Assembly: GCA_003513895.1 (NCBI GenBank)
Contig: DOSU01000040.1
Span: 10,371-21,021, forward strand
From: Rikenellaceae bacterium
Lineage (GTDB): Bacteria > Bacteroidota > Bacteroidia > Bacteroidales > UBA932
Direction of reading: 5' to 3'
Length of the DNA stretch: 10,651 bases
This document shows, piece by piece, positions 1 through 6,959 of this stretch. Each line of letters opens with the position of its first letter. The stretch's first letter is position 1. The notes below the pieces were generated by a model. That model was given only the letters and a program-made list of their open reading frames with translations, did not search any database and had not been told where the DNA came from. The translations under genes were made by a program, and so were the position numbers.

Positions 1-635
1 AAATTATCTTTGGCAGCATTCATATTTTCATCTAAACCTTTACTGCTTTTTTTGAGGTTATAGATGGTTTCACTAATGTTTTGAGCCATTGACGAATCTC
101 TTATAAGTCTTCCCAGGGTTCCCTTTCCGCTGTTGACTTTAATCATAATTTCTGCCAGTTGATCGGATATAACAGCTGCATTATCTGCTGTTATTTGCAG
201 GCTGCGCATTATTCCGTCCATTTCCACAGGTTCATCTGAGTCAATTCTCTGGCCCTCTTTTACCAAAGGGGAAAAATCAGTCCCTTTGGTAATAATCAAT
301 ATCCTGTCTCCAATAATTCCCTCAGTGCCAATGTTTACGATACAATCTGCTCTTAGAAATTTATGAACTACTTTTCTAATGAGCATATCTACGCCTACGG
401 TAGAATCATTGATAATAAAAATATTATCTACGGTGCCAACATTAATGCCGGCAAATCTGACACTATTCCCTACCTGCAGCCCGCTTACACTGTTAAATGT
501 AGTTGTAAGTTTAAAGACCGGGTTAAACAGGTTTTGCTGTTTTCCAATAATGAAAATTGCCGCTAAAAAGAGCACAAAACCTCCGGCAATAAACATACCG
601 AGCCGAATTTTGAATTTTTGAGTGTTTGTATTCAT
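1..635 (-). CDS. mlaD: MlaD-like MCE-domain lipid transport protein (partial, C-terminus outside window)
   Basis: This is the substrate-binding subunit of an Mla-type ABC phospholipid transporter, anchored in the inner membrane and reaching into the periplasm. The reading frame stays open from an ATG at 633-635 to the left edge, giving 211 residues. Residues 11-31 form a single hydrophobic anchor. The MCE domain follows at about 37-118, with the family pattern GLQVGNSVRFAGINVGTV at 52-69 and GIIGDRILIITKG at 106-118. After it comes the start of the helical tail, including VNSGKGTLGRLIRD at 167-180, a motif I associate with Bacteroidota MlaD proteins. It lies 24 bases downstream of the ATPase gene, as expected for an mlaE-mlaF-mlaD operon. 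No mlaC or mlaB is visible. Family assignment is firm; the length and C-terminus cannot be judged. Confidence 0.93.
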   Translation of the reverse strand, partial: MNTNTQKFKIRLGMFIAGGFVLFLAAIFIIGKQQNLFNPVFKLTTTFNSVSGLQVGNSVRFAGINVGTVDNIFIINDSTVGVDMLIRKVVHKFLRADCIVNIGTEGIIGDRILIITKGTDFSPLVKEGQRIDSDEPVEMDGIMRSLQITADNAAVISDQLAEIMIKVNSGKGTLGRLIRDSSMAQNISETIYNLKKSSKGLDENMNAAKDN

Positions 636-659
636 AATTATCTGAATTTTAGTGATATT

Positions 660-1379
660 TTATTTAAAAAATGACTTTATTAATATATCTGTCGATTTCT
701 CAAATGATTCCAGGGTTCCTTCTTTATAAATTTCTCCTTCATGCAGCATAATTATTCGGTTTGCTGTGGCACGTGCACATTCGATATCGTGAGTTATAAT
801 CATCGAAGATGTTTTATATTTCTTTTGTACATCATTAATCAATGAACTGATTTCGTCCGATGTAACAGGATCAAGTCCGGTTGTAGGCTCGTCGTATAAC
901 ATTATCAACGGATCAACTACAATGGTCCTTGCAAGGCTCACTCTTTTTCTCATTCCGCCGGAAAGCTGAGATGGCATTTTGTTGAGAGTATCTTTGAGAC
1001 CTACATTTTCTAATACTTCAAGAATTTTATTGTCTATTTCTTTTGAAGTAAGATCTTTTTTATTTCTTCTTAAAGGAAATTCCAGATTTTGCTTTACAGT
1101 CATTGAGTCATAAAGCGCTCCGCTCTGAAAAAGAAATCCTATTTTTTTTCTTATCTCTCCAAGTTCATCACGGTTTAATTTGCTCATTTCCTTGCCGAGT
1201 ACATGAATTTCTCCTGCATCCGGTTTTAAAAGGCGAACAATACATTTTATTAAAACAGATTTTCCGGAGCCGGATTTACCCAGCACCACCAGGTTTTCTC
1301 CCTCAAATAGCTCTAACGATACATCGTTCAATACTTCTTGATCGCCAAAACCAATCTTAAGGTTTTTAATTTCGATAAT
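660..1379 (-). CDS. mlaF: MlaF-like ABC transporter ATP-binding protein
   Basis: This is the cytoplasmic ATPase that drives MlaE-type lipid transport. With the start proposed here it has 239 residues: Walker A GKSGSGKS at 34-41, Q-loop FQSGALYDSMTV at about 84-95 (typical of the MlaF/Ttg2A branch), signature LSGGMRKR at 139-146, Walker B LIMLYDE at 158-164, D-loop GLDP, and the switch histidine in IITHD at 197. The first ATG/GTG/TTG in frame is a TTG at 1331, but that would remove the first beta strand and the aromatic A-loop residue. The frame upstream reads IEIKNLKIGFGDQEVL, which matches the family N-terminus, and the codon just before that segment is ATT at 1377-1379. I therefore place the start there, overlapping the end of mlaE by about 50 bases. 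Function is certain; the start codon is inferred. Confidence 0.93.
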   Translation of the reverse strand: MIEIKNLKIGFGDQEVLNDVSLELFEGENLVVLGKSGSGKSVLIKCIVRLLKPDAGEIHVLGKEMSKLNRDELGEIRKKIGFLFQSGALYDSMTVKQNLEFPLRRNKKDLTSKEIDNKILEVLENVGLKDTLNKMPSQLSGGMRKRVSLARTIVVDPLIMLYDEPTTGLDPVTSDEISSLINDVQKKYKTSSMIITHDIECARATANRIIMLHEGEIYKEGTLESFEKSTDILIKSFFK

Positions 1380-2236
1380 CTGCGAAGCTTGTTTATCATA
1401 TCTGTTATTTGAGCTGCAATTAAATCTAATACTATAACAAGCAAAGAAGCCATAACTACTGCCGAATTTGCAGCTAAACCAACACTCTCCGTTCCGCGAC
1501 CAGCAGTATATCCTTTATAGCATCCTACAAAACCAATAACTGCCCCAAAGAAGACGGTCTTTACGAAGGCCGGCAAAAAATCTATAAACTCTACCTTTCC
1601 AAAAGCCTGGGAGAAAAACAAAGTGAATGACACATCTCCTTTAATGTTTGCGCCAATCCAGCTCCCAAAAATGCCAAGACCGTCGGCATATAATACCAAT
1701 ATTGGTATCATAAGAGTTGCCGCCAATACTCTAGTTACAACTAAAAATCTCATAGGGTTGGTAGAGGAGACCTCCATTGCATCTATCTGTTCGGTTACTT
1801 TCATCGAACCCAATTCCGCTCCCATTCCTGATCCAATTTTTCCGGCACAAATCAAAGCTATAATTACCGGACCCATTTCACGGATAAGAGATATTGCAAC
1901 CATTCCGGGCAACATGGAAACTGCCCCGAAATTAACGAGTGCGGGACGGGATTGAATAGTCAATACCAAACCTACAATAAGTCCCGTTACAGAGACAAGT
2001 GGTAAAGATTTGTAACCTATCTGGAAACATTGGCGAAAAAACTCTCTGAATTCGAAGTCGCGTGAAAAAGTTGCTTTTACTGTGCGCGAAATGAATAAGA
2101 AAAAATTTGCTGTATCTGTAAAAAAAGTATTTAAATATCTTGTTTTCTCCAGGGTTCTTTCACTGATAACTATTGTATGCTTCTTTACATTTTCAATGAC
2201 AGGGGCAATTTTCAAGACAGGAATAATTTTTTTCAT
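1328..2236 (-). CDS. mlaE: MlaE-like permease of the phospholipid ABC transporter
   Basis: This is the inner-membrane permease subunit of the Mla-type system, pairing with the ATPase and MlaD encoded next. The protein has 302 residues from an ATG at 2234-2236. The diagnostic MlaE block is clear: a helix with GLIVGLVLTIQSR at 85-97, then REMGPVIIALICAGKIGSGM at 119-138 and ELGSMKVTEQIDAMEV at 141-156. A second family block, GYTAGRGTESVGLAANSAVV, lies at 242-261, and the last membrane helix is at about 258-276. About 45 residues precede the usual conserved region, so the N-terminus is somewhat extended. The last 20 or so residues (LRRLSKLKTLRLVLAIKKY) overlap the coding start of the ATPase in another frame and look like a non-conserved basic tail. 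A hairpin lies only 26 bases before the start codon. Confidence 0.94.
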   Translation of the reverse strand: MKKIIPVLKIAPVIENVKKHTIVISERTLEKTRYLNTFFTDTANFFLFISRTVKATFSRDFEFREFFRQCFQIGYKSLPLVSVTGLIVGLVLTIQSRPALVNFGAVSMLPGMVAISLIREMGPVIIALICAGKIGSGMGAELGSMKVTEQIDAMEVSSTNPMRFLVVTRVLAATLMIPILVLYADGLGIFGSWIGANIKGDVSFTLFFSQAFGKVEFIDFLPAFVKTVFFGAVIGFVGCYKGYTAGRGTESVGLAANSAVVMASLLVIVLDLIAAQITDMINKLRRLSKLKTLRLVLAIKKY

Positions 2237-2262
2237 GATAAAAGATTTGAGTTTTTAACAAG

Positions 2263-2290
2263 AACAGAGGCCTATGAACTGGCCTCTGTT
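2263..2290 (-). terminator. Hairpin terminator between the OmpA-family gene and the mla operon
   Basis: A perfect 10-bp stem (AACAGAGGCC paired with GGCCTCTGTT) surrounds an 8-base loop. It starts 26 bases after the stop codon of the OmpA-family gene. In the minus direction it is followed by TTGTTAAAAAC, a modest T-rich stretch; in the plus direction the stem runs directly into TTTTTG. It could therefore terminate in both directions, although no plus-strand gene is seen. Its likely job is to end the OmpA-family transcript, or to attenuate read-through into mlaE. Confidence 0.7.
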
Positions 2291-2316
2291 TTTGCTAAGA
2301 TGAAAAATATTGCCGG

Positions 2317-4368
2317 TTATAAAACTGGACTCTGTGGAATTATATCAATAATTACAGTCCTGTTATAAAAACGTTCTTCAGGATACTTGTTGCCAAATTG
2401 AGCAGCATTAGTATCTTCACCAAATCCATACACTTCAAATGTTACATCGTTTCTGCCGGATTTTGCAAGTGCACTTTCAATTATTGCCTTTACATCATTC
2501 GCTCTGGCAAGAGACAGATCCATATTATGTTTTTCATCACCAATAATATCGGTATATCCGTGTATCATAACTTTTGCTCCTTTCGGAATTTTTGGAGTTA
2601 CTACATCTGTTAGATATTTCTCATAAATCATTATTGCATTCGACTCGTCGAATTCAAAAATAACACTGAATCTCAAGCCTTCTTCAATTACTGGCTGTGC
2701 CCAAAGAACAATCTGTACAGGAATTTCTTCTTTCACAGTTTTGTCTGTCTTTGTTTGGCCAATCATTGTTACTCGGTAATTGCCTTTAGGTTTTTCTCCT
2801 AAAATTGATTTACCGGGGATGCTAACTTTCTCTTGAACGTATGGTCCAAAATGTTGAACTGCTCCATTCTCGTCCATAATTTCAATAGACCATGATTTGA
2901 GTGCGACATTTGCTCCTTCGGCATAGAAGGTTACATAGCTGTCCAAAGGTGCTTCCTGAATTGCATAAAACTCAACAGGCCTCAGTGGTAAAGCTGGACC
3001 GCTCTGGAATTCCATTATCAGGTCCGGAGAGCTGCTCTCAATTGAGACTCTTCTGTCGCCTTCGCGTAAAAGCGTAAGTTCCAGTGTTCCGCCGGGTTGT
3101 TCTGAAGGAATTTTTGGTTTATATCTGCCCTCAATTTTTATCCTTGACGGAGCGATGCCGTAAATATCAACCAGATATTTTTTAACGGATTCTGCCATTG
3201 CAATTCCGTCTTCCGGACCCAGTTCCGAAGATCCTACCAAAACAATATCTGTCCAGGTACTTTTTGACATTCTGTCGCCCAGAATATTCAATACATTATA
3301 ATAGACTACCATCGATCGTACTGAACGTCCCGAAAGATCTTTTGGAGTTACGACATCCAGTTGTTCTTCCTTAAAGTTGCTTACTTCACTCTTCTTGAGT
3401 AAAACATAGCGATTAGGAATATCTGTAGACCCTAAGTCAAAGAAAACATAATTAAGCAATGGAAATGTTTCCTTTACTCTTCTCTTTTCGGCTATATTTT
3501 TTGGAGACAAAATAGAGAAATGCACAACCGGCTCAATAACAACCACTTTTGGAGGAGTATAAATTTCTACTTCTTCACGTGGTATTCTATGGCCACGTCC
3601 AAACTTAATGGCAGCGCCTGCTCTGAATGTAGTCATATTCCATGACTCAACCGAACGAGGGTTCTGACCGAAATAAGGGAGAAAACTTACAAAAGGAGAA
3701 AGAACCGTTTGAGTTTCATTATCCCTTGAAGAAAGTTGAATATCAAAACCCATCCCAACCTGCATCGATAAACGCAGTTTGTTCATGTCGCTGAAATCTC
3801 CTTCAACATCTGCTGGTGGAGTCTGTTCCGGAAAAGCAGGGTTGATACCTTGTTCATACAGGAAAGACTTTTTCCAGTTCCAGGAAAAGCGTGGTCCTAC
3901 AAACAAATAGAAGTTTGATCGGAAAGGAGCTATTCTAAGACTTGGTTCAATTGCAAAATAATTGAGGTTTGTTGACAAATCTGCCGGACAGTTACAAGGA
4001 GAATCTACTCTGTTAAAAGCTCCGCTCCTGCCATCGTAATTAAACTGCAAAATAAAACCTAATCTTGTATCTGGTTTATGATACTCTATTACCGGGCCAA
4101 CGAAAAGTCCAACCCCAAACCCATTGTGGAATGCAGCGGGAGTGACAAAGGTTGCATTTAGCGTTTGTGTAGTTCCGCGATACACATTAAAGTTTGCCCC
4201 GGCAGAAGCACCAAACCACCATGATGGTCTCGTGTATTTGAATTCCTGTGCCTGAAGCGTTTGAATACCTGTCAGAATAAAAGCACTTAAAAGAAGGCTT
4301 TTAATGAGAAAGGTATAAGGTAAACACGACCTGCGTGTTCCCTTTTTTACATTTTTATTAGCTTTCAT
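2317..4368 (-). CDS. OmpA-family outer membrane protein with barrel, degenerate OmpA-like, Ig-like and OmpA C-terminal domains
   Basis: This is a 683-residue exported protein that probably ties the outer membrane to peptidoglycan. A signal peptide occupies about 1-40 (cut near LQA|QEF). Residues 45-257 are rich in alternating aromatic/hydrophobic strands (FGVGLFVGPVIEY, FYLFVGPRFSWNW) and fit an OmpA-like beta barrel. Residues 307-414 resemble an OmpA C-terminal fold (VFFDLGSTDIP ... ILGDRM ... AESVKKYLVDIYGIAPSRIKIEG) but lack its peptidoglycan-contact residues. Residues about 462-555 look like an Ig-type beta sandwich. Residues 568-677 form the canonical OmpA domain: FEFDESNA, HGYTDIIGD with the binding aspartate, NMDLSLARANDV with the binding arginine, and VYGFGED. 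The gene sits 75 bases downstream of the adhesin gene and before a terminator. Partner and barrel pore function are unknown. Confidence 0.9.
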   Translation of the reverse strand: MKANKNVKKGTRRSCLPYTFLIKSLLLSAFILTGIQTLQAQEFKYTRPSWWFGASAGANFNVYRGTTQTLNATFVTPAAFHNGFGVGLFVGPVIEYHKPDTRLGFILQFNYDGRSGAFNRVDSPCNCPADLSTNLNYFAIEPSLRIAPFRSNFYLFVGPRFSWNWKKSFLYEQGINPAFPEQTPPADVEGDFSDMNKLRLSMQVGMGFDIQLSSRDNETQTVLSPFVSFLPYFGQNPRSVESWNMTTFRAGAAIKFGRGHRIPREEVEIYTPPKVVVIEPVVHFSILSPKNIAEKRRVKETFPLLNYVFFDLGSTDIPNRYVLLKKSEVSNFKEEQLDVVTPKDLSGRSVRSMVVYYNVLNILGDRMSKSTWTDIVLVGSSELGPEDGIAMAESVKKYLVDIYGIAPSRIKIEGRYKPKIPSEQPGGTLELTLLREGDRRVSIESSSPDLIMEFQSGPALPLRPVEFYAIQEAPLDSYVTFYAEGANVALKSWSIEIMDENGAVQHFGPYVQEKVSIPGKSILGEKPKGNYRVTMIGQTKTDKTVKEEIPVQIVLWAQPVIEEGLRFSVIFEFDESNAIMIYEKYLTDVVTPKIPKGAKVMIHGYTDIIGDEKHNMDLSLARANDVKAIIESALAKSGRNDVTFEVYGFGEDTNAAQFGNKYPEERFYNRTVIIDIIPQSPVL

Positions 4369-4402
4369 ATTTTTAAATTATTTGTTGATCTTATTTGAAT
4401 TA

Positions 4403-4422
4403 ATCCCGTCTTGCGACGGGAT
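4403..4422 (-). terminator. Hairpin downstream of the adhesin gene
   Basis: ATCCCGTC pairs perfectly with GACGGGAT across a 4-base loop, which reads GCAA on the minus strand, a stable tetraloop. It starts 21 bases after the TAG stop (4444-4446) of the adhesin gene. The following minus-strand bases TTAATTCAAATAA are only moderately T-rich, so termination may be partial. It could instead stabilise the 3' end of a processed adhesin/OmpA transcript. Confidence 0.5.
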
Positions 4423-4443
4423 ATAATTTCATATATCAAAAGC

Positions 4444-6852
4444 CTATTCAGGCACATTAATTATTGTATTTACCATAGTTACCGCAGAAACCAGTGAAAT
4501 CGCCCTGCCGTTTAAAACAGTTTGTACTGTGGTATTAGTACTGTTTCCGGGAGAAGACAAAGTAACACCTGAGTTGGCAATAATGGTTCCTACCATAATT
4601 CCTCCTCCTGCATAGTTAATAACTGCAGCAGTTCCAACATACCAGTATACATTTTTAGCTAAAGCGCCGTTTATCAATAATACACTTCGGGCACCAGAAG
4701 GTGTCCCAACTGTAAGTGCGGTAGGAACCTGGAATATCCACACTGCATTCGCGTCGCCCTGGGCATCCAGGGTAAGGTCTACTAATGAAATGTTGTAAGA
4801 ACTGCCGGAGGTATAAATACCAGGAGCTAAAGTTCTTCCTCCAAGCTCATCATTATCCAGTGTTATTCCTCCCGGTTTGCTGGCAGGTGAAATACTGTTG
4901 TAGAAGTTGCGTGCTGCTAAAAGACCTTCCTGAGCTATTGCCATTGTAACGGCATTGCCACCATAAGGTCCACCAGCTTCAAATATTACAGGTGGCGGTG
5001 CATCGGTATAAATTCTTCCTTTAACGTCACCAATATTAAGCGGTGTTTCGGTATATATATCTCCGGTACTGTCATGGAATCCTGTAACCAGAGTTGATGC
5101 CGCTGTTGTACCTATACTACCATTGTTAATTACCGTATATATTCCCTGGTTGGTAATTCCTGCGTTTCCGCCGAAAGAGCCAAAAATTGAAGAGAATAGC
5201 GGTTCCGCAGCAGCTGCTGCTCTTGTAGTGAACTTCCATACATAATTATTCAGCATTGCTGTGCCCGGTACATTTTTAACACCAGTTGTCACAGTAACAG
5301 TATATTCTGTATTTGGTAAAAGATCACTTGAAGGAGTAAAGTAGGCTACCGAATTTGCGTATGTAACTACTCCTGTTACCGGAGTTGTTCCAATTTGCAA
5401 AGTATAGTTTGCCCCAATTATTGTTGTAGGGTCCATAGGTACGCTGAATGTTGCAGTAACAACCTTATTAAGTACTACTCCTGTGGTAAGATTAATTGGA
5501 TTAGTGGAAATTATTGTTGGAGCAAGAGGTGCTACTGTTGTGAATTTCCAGATATAATTTGCGGCAAGTGCAATCCCGGCTAAGTTTTTAGCTCCTGTTG
5601 TAATTGTGGCAGTATATTCTGTTCCGGGTAAAAGATCACCGAAAGGAACAAAGGACAAATCGTCCCCGTTATAAGTTATTGTTCCTACTACCGGTGTTGT
5701 ACCTCTGTATAGTGTGAAGGTCGATCCGTTTAAAGTGAGCGGATCCATGAGCATACTGAATTTTGCAGTAACTATTTTCTTCACAATTACAGCAGTCTCA
5801 AGATTAAATGGACTTGTAGATGTAACAGTTGGTGCTGTTGTAGATAAAGTTGTGAATTTCCATACATAGTCTGCAGCCATTGGAATGCCTGTAGGGCTCT
5901 TTGCGGTTGTATTTATTGTAGCAGTATATTCTGTCGATGGCAAAAGATTACCCGATGGAATAAAGAACAAATCTGTTCCGTTGTAAGTAACAGATCCATA
6001 TACAGGGGTTGTGCCTTGTTTAATTGAGAAAGTTGTTCCCATAAGACTCAATGGATCCATTGTCATATTAAATCTTGCAGAAATAATTTTATCGAGTGGA
6101 ACAGATATTGCATTATTTAGCGGGTCTGTAGATAGAACTGCAGGTACCTGGCCGGTTGAGAATTTCCATTCATAATTGGCCGCCATTGGAATACCGGCAA
6201 GACTCTTGGCCCCGGTGGTGATTGTAGCTGTGTATTCTGTTTCCGATAATAAGTTAACGGTAGGAGCAAATGATAAATTTGTTCCGTTATACGACACTGT
6301 CCCTAAAACCGGAGTTGTTCCATTTTTTAGTGTAAAAGTCGTTCCGTTAAGCGTAGAAGGCAACATTGCCATATTGAATTGTGCAGTAATAACCTTGTTG
6401 AGCAGTACGCCGGCTTCGTTGTTAAACGGGCTGGTGAGTGTCACAGCAGGAGTGGCATCGGTACTGAAAGTCCATACATAATCTTCCTGAATTGCATTAC
6501 CCATCATGTCTTTAACAGTCGTAGTAATTCTGCCGGTATAGGTTATGTTGGCAATAAGCGGATTCGTAGGCGTAAAAGACGCCGTTCTGTCGTTGTAGGT
6601 AATTGTTCCTGCAACTGGTGATAACCCGTGTATAGTGAAAGATGTTGCTTTAATAGTAGCAGGATTCATCTGTTCATTAAAGGTTACTGTAATGACTTTT
6701 GAGAGGGATACTCCTGTAGCTTTGTCAACCGGACTGGTTGATTCTACTTCCGGACACACGCCAACGATTTCGGCGAAATCGTCTTTTACGCACCCCGCTA
6801 TTAAAGCAACCATCAGTAATACAAAGGCTGTTAATAGTTTTTTAGTTTTCAT
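4444..6852 (-). CDS. Surface lipoprotein adhesin: five Ig-like (Big_5-like) domains plus DUF3494 ice-binding-like domain
   Basis: This 802-residue protein is predicted to sit on the outer membrane surface. It begins with a lipoprotein signal ending in ALIAGC (lipid-bearing cysteine at 21), followed by VKDD, close to the K-(D/E)2 surface-export signal of Bacteroidota lipoproteins. Five Ig-like modules follow at about 35-131, 136-233, 237-335, 341-439 and 445-543. Each has a SPxNxxxxVxLxKxxxAxFxMxM start, a TTFTL ... GTTPVxGxxTYNG core and a Y-x-W-K-F-T/S-T end. An alanine-rich linker (545-549) leads to a DUF3494-type domain at about 550-802 (PGIYTSGSS at 677-685, LTLDAQGDANAVWIFQ at 693-708, LLINGALAKNVYWYVG at 725-740), the fold of ice-binding proteins. 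Ice binding itself is not shown; many DUF3494 proteins may act as adhesins. No type IX sorting domain is present. Confidence 0.9.
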   Translation of the reverse strand: MKTKKLLTAFVLLMVALIAGCVKDDFAEIVGVCPEVESTSPVDKATGVSLSKVITVTFNEQMNPATIKATSFTIHGLSPVAGTITYNDRTASFTPTNPLIANITYTGRITTTVKDMMGNAIQEDYVWTFSTDATPAVTLTSPFNNEAGVLLNKVITAQFNMAMLPSTLNGTTFTLKNGTTPVLGTVSYNGTNLSFAPTVNLLSETEYTATITTGAKSLAGIPMAANYEWKFSTGQVPAVLSTDPLNNAISVPLDKIISARFNMTMDPLSLMGTTFSIKQGTTPVYGSVTYNGTDLFFIPSGNLLPSTEYTATINTTAKSPTGIPMAADYVWKFTTLSTTAPTVTSTSPFNLETAVIVKKIVTAKFSMLMDPLTLNGSTFTLYRGTTPVVGTITYNGDDLSFVPFGDLLPGTEYTATITTGAKNLAGIALAANYIWKFTTVAPLAPTIISTNPINLTTGVVLNKVVTATFSVPMDPTTIIGANYTLQIGTTPVTGVVTYANSVAYFTPSSDLLPNTEYTVTVTTGVKNVPGTAMLNNYVWKFTTRAAAAAEPLFSSIFGSFGGNAGITNQGIYTVINNGSIGTTAASTLVTGFHDSTGDIYTETPLNIGDVKGRIYTDAPPPVIFEAGGPYGGNAVTMAIAQEGLLAARNFYNSISPASKPGGITLDNDELGGRTLAPGIYTSGSSYNISLVDLTLDAQGDANAVWIFQVPTALTVGTPSGARSVLLINGALAKNVYWYVGTAAVINYAGGGIMVGTIIANSGVTLSSPGNSTNTTVQTVLNGRAISLVSAVTMVNTIINVPE
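5224..6750 (-). repeat. Five tandem repeats of about 300 bp encoding the Ig-like domains
   Basis: The five Ig-like modules of the adhesin map to about 6750-6460, 6447-6154, 6144-5848, 5832-5536 and 5520-5224. Units two to five are clearly related at protein level, with repeated phrases such as GTTPV, TEYTATI and WKFTT, and unit one is more diverged. The copies differ enough at DNA level that this looks like an old domain duplication rather than a recent amplification. Confidence 0.85.
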
Positions 6853-6888
6853 TTTGATTTTTTTAAATTGTGTTAAATATTTGTGCCA

Positions 6889-6923
6889 TAAAGATATGAT
6901 TGTGTCATATCCTGTGTGTTACA
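6889..6923 (-). promoter_or_regulatory. Putative promoter of the adhesin gene with shared TGTAACACA box
   Basis: On the minus strand TGTAACACA (6923-6915) is followed after 18 bases by TATCTTTA (6896-6889), one mismatch from the Bacteroidota -7 consensus TAnnTTTG. The ATG lies 36 bases further on. The same arrangement, with the same 18-base spacing, occurs upstream of the operon starting at 10491. The box sits where a -33/-35 element would lie, so it could be an alternative sigma-factor element or an activator site. This is sequence comparison only. Confidence 0.5.
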
Positions 6924-6934
6924 TGATTTGTCAA

Positions 6935-6952
6935 ATGAATTACATAATTCAT
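6935..6952. promoter_or_regulatory. 18-bp perfect dyad between the DUF6600-like gene and the adhesin gene
   Basis: ATGAATTACATAATTCAT is a perfect dyad around its central CA/TG step. It begins 8 bases after the stop codon of the DUF6600-like gene and lies just upstream of the putative adhesin promoter. It could be an operator, or a weak AT-rich hairpin at the end of the upstream transcript; it has no T-run on the minus strand. Half of it belongs to a direct repeat described in the findings. Confidence 0.35.
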
Positions 6953-6959
6953 ACATTTA

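Noticed and set aside
4323..4339. Small inverted repeat AACACG/CGTGTT with a 5-base loop near the start of the OmpA-family gene
   Set aside because: It is only 6 bp, lies in coding sequence for the signal peptide, and has no supporting riboswitch or leader features.
5224..6750. CRISPR array or mobile repeat, considered because of the roughly 300-bp periodicity in the adhesin gene
   Set aside because: The repeats are in-frame protein domains with diverged DNA sequence and no spacers.
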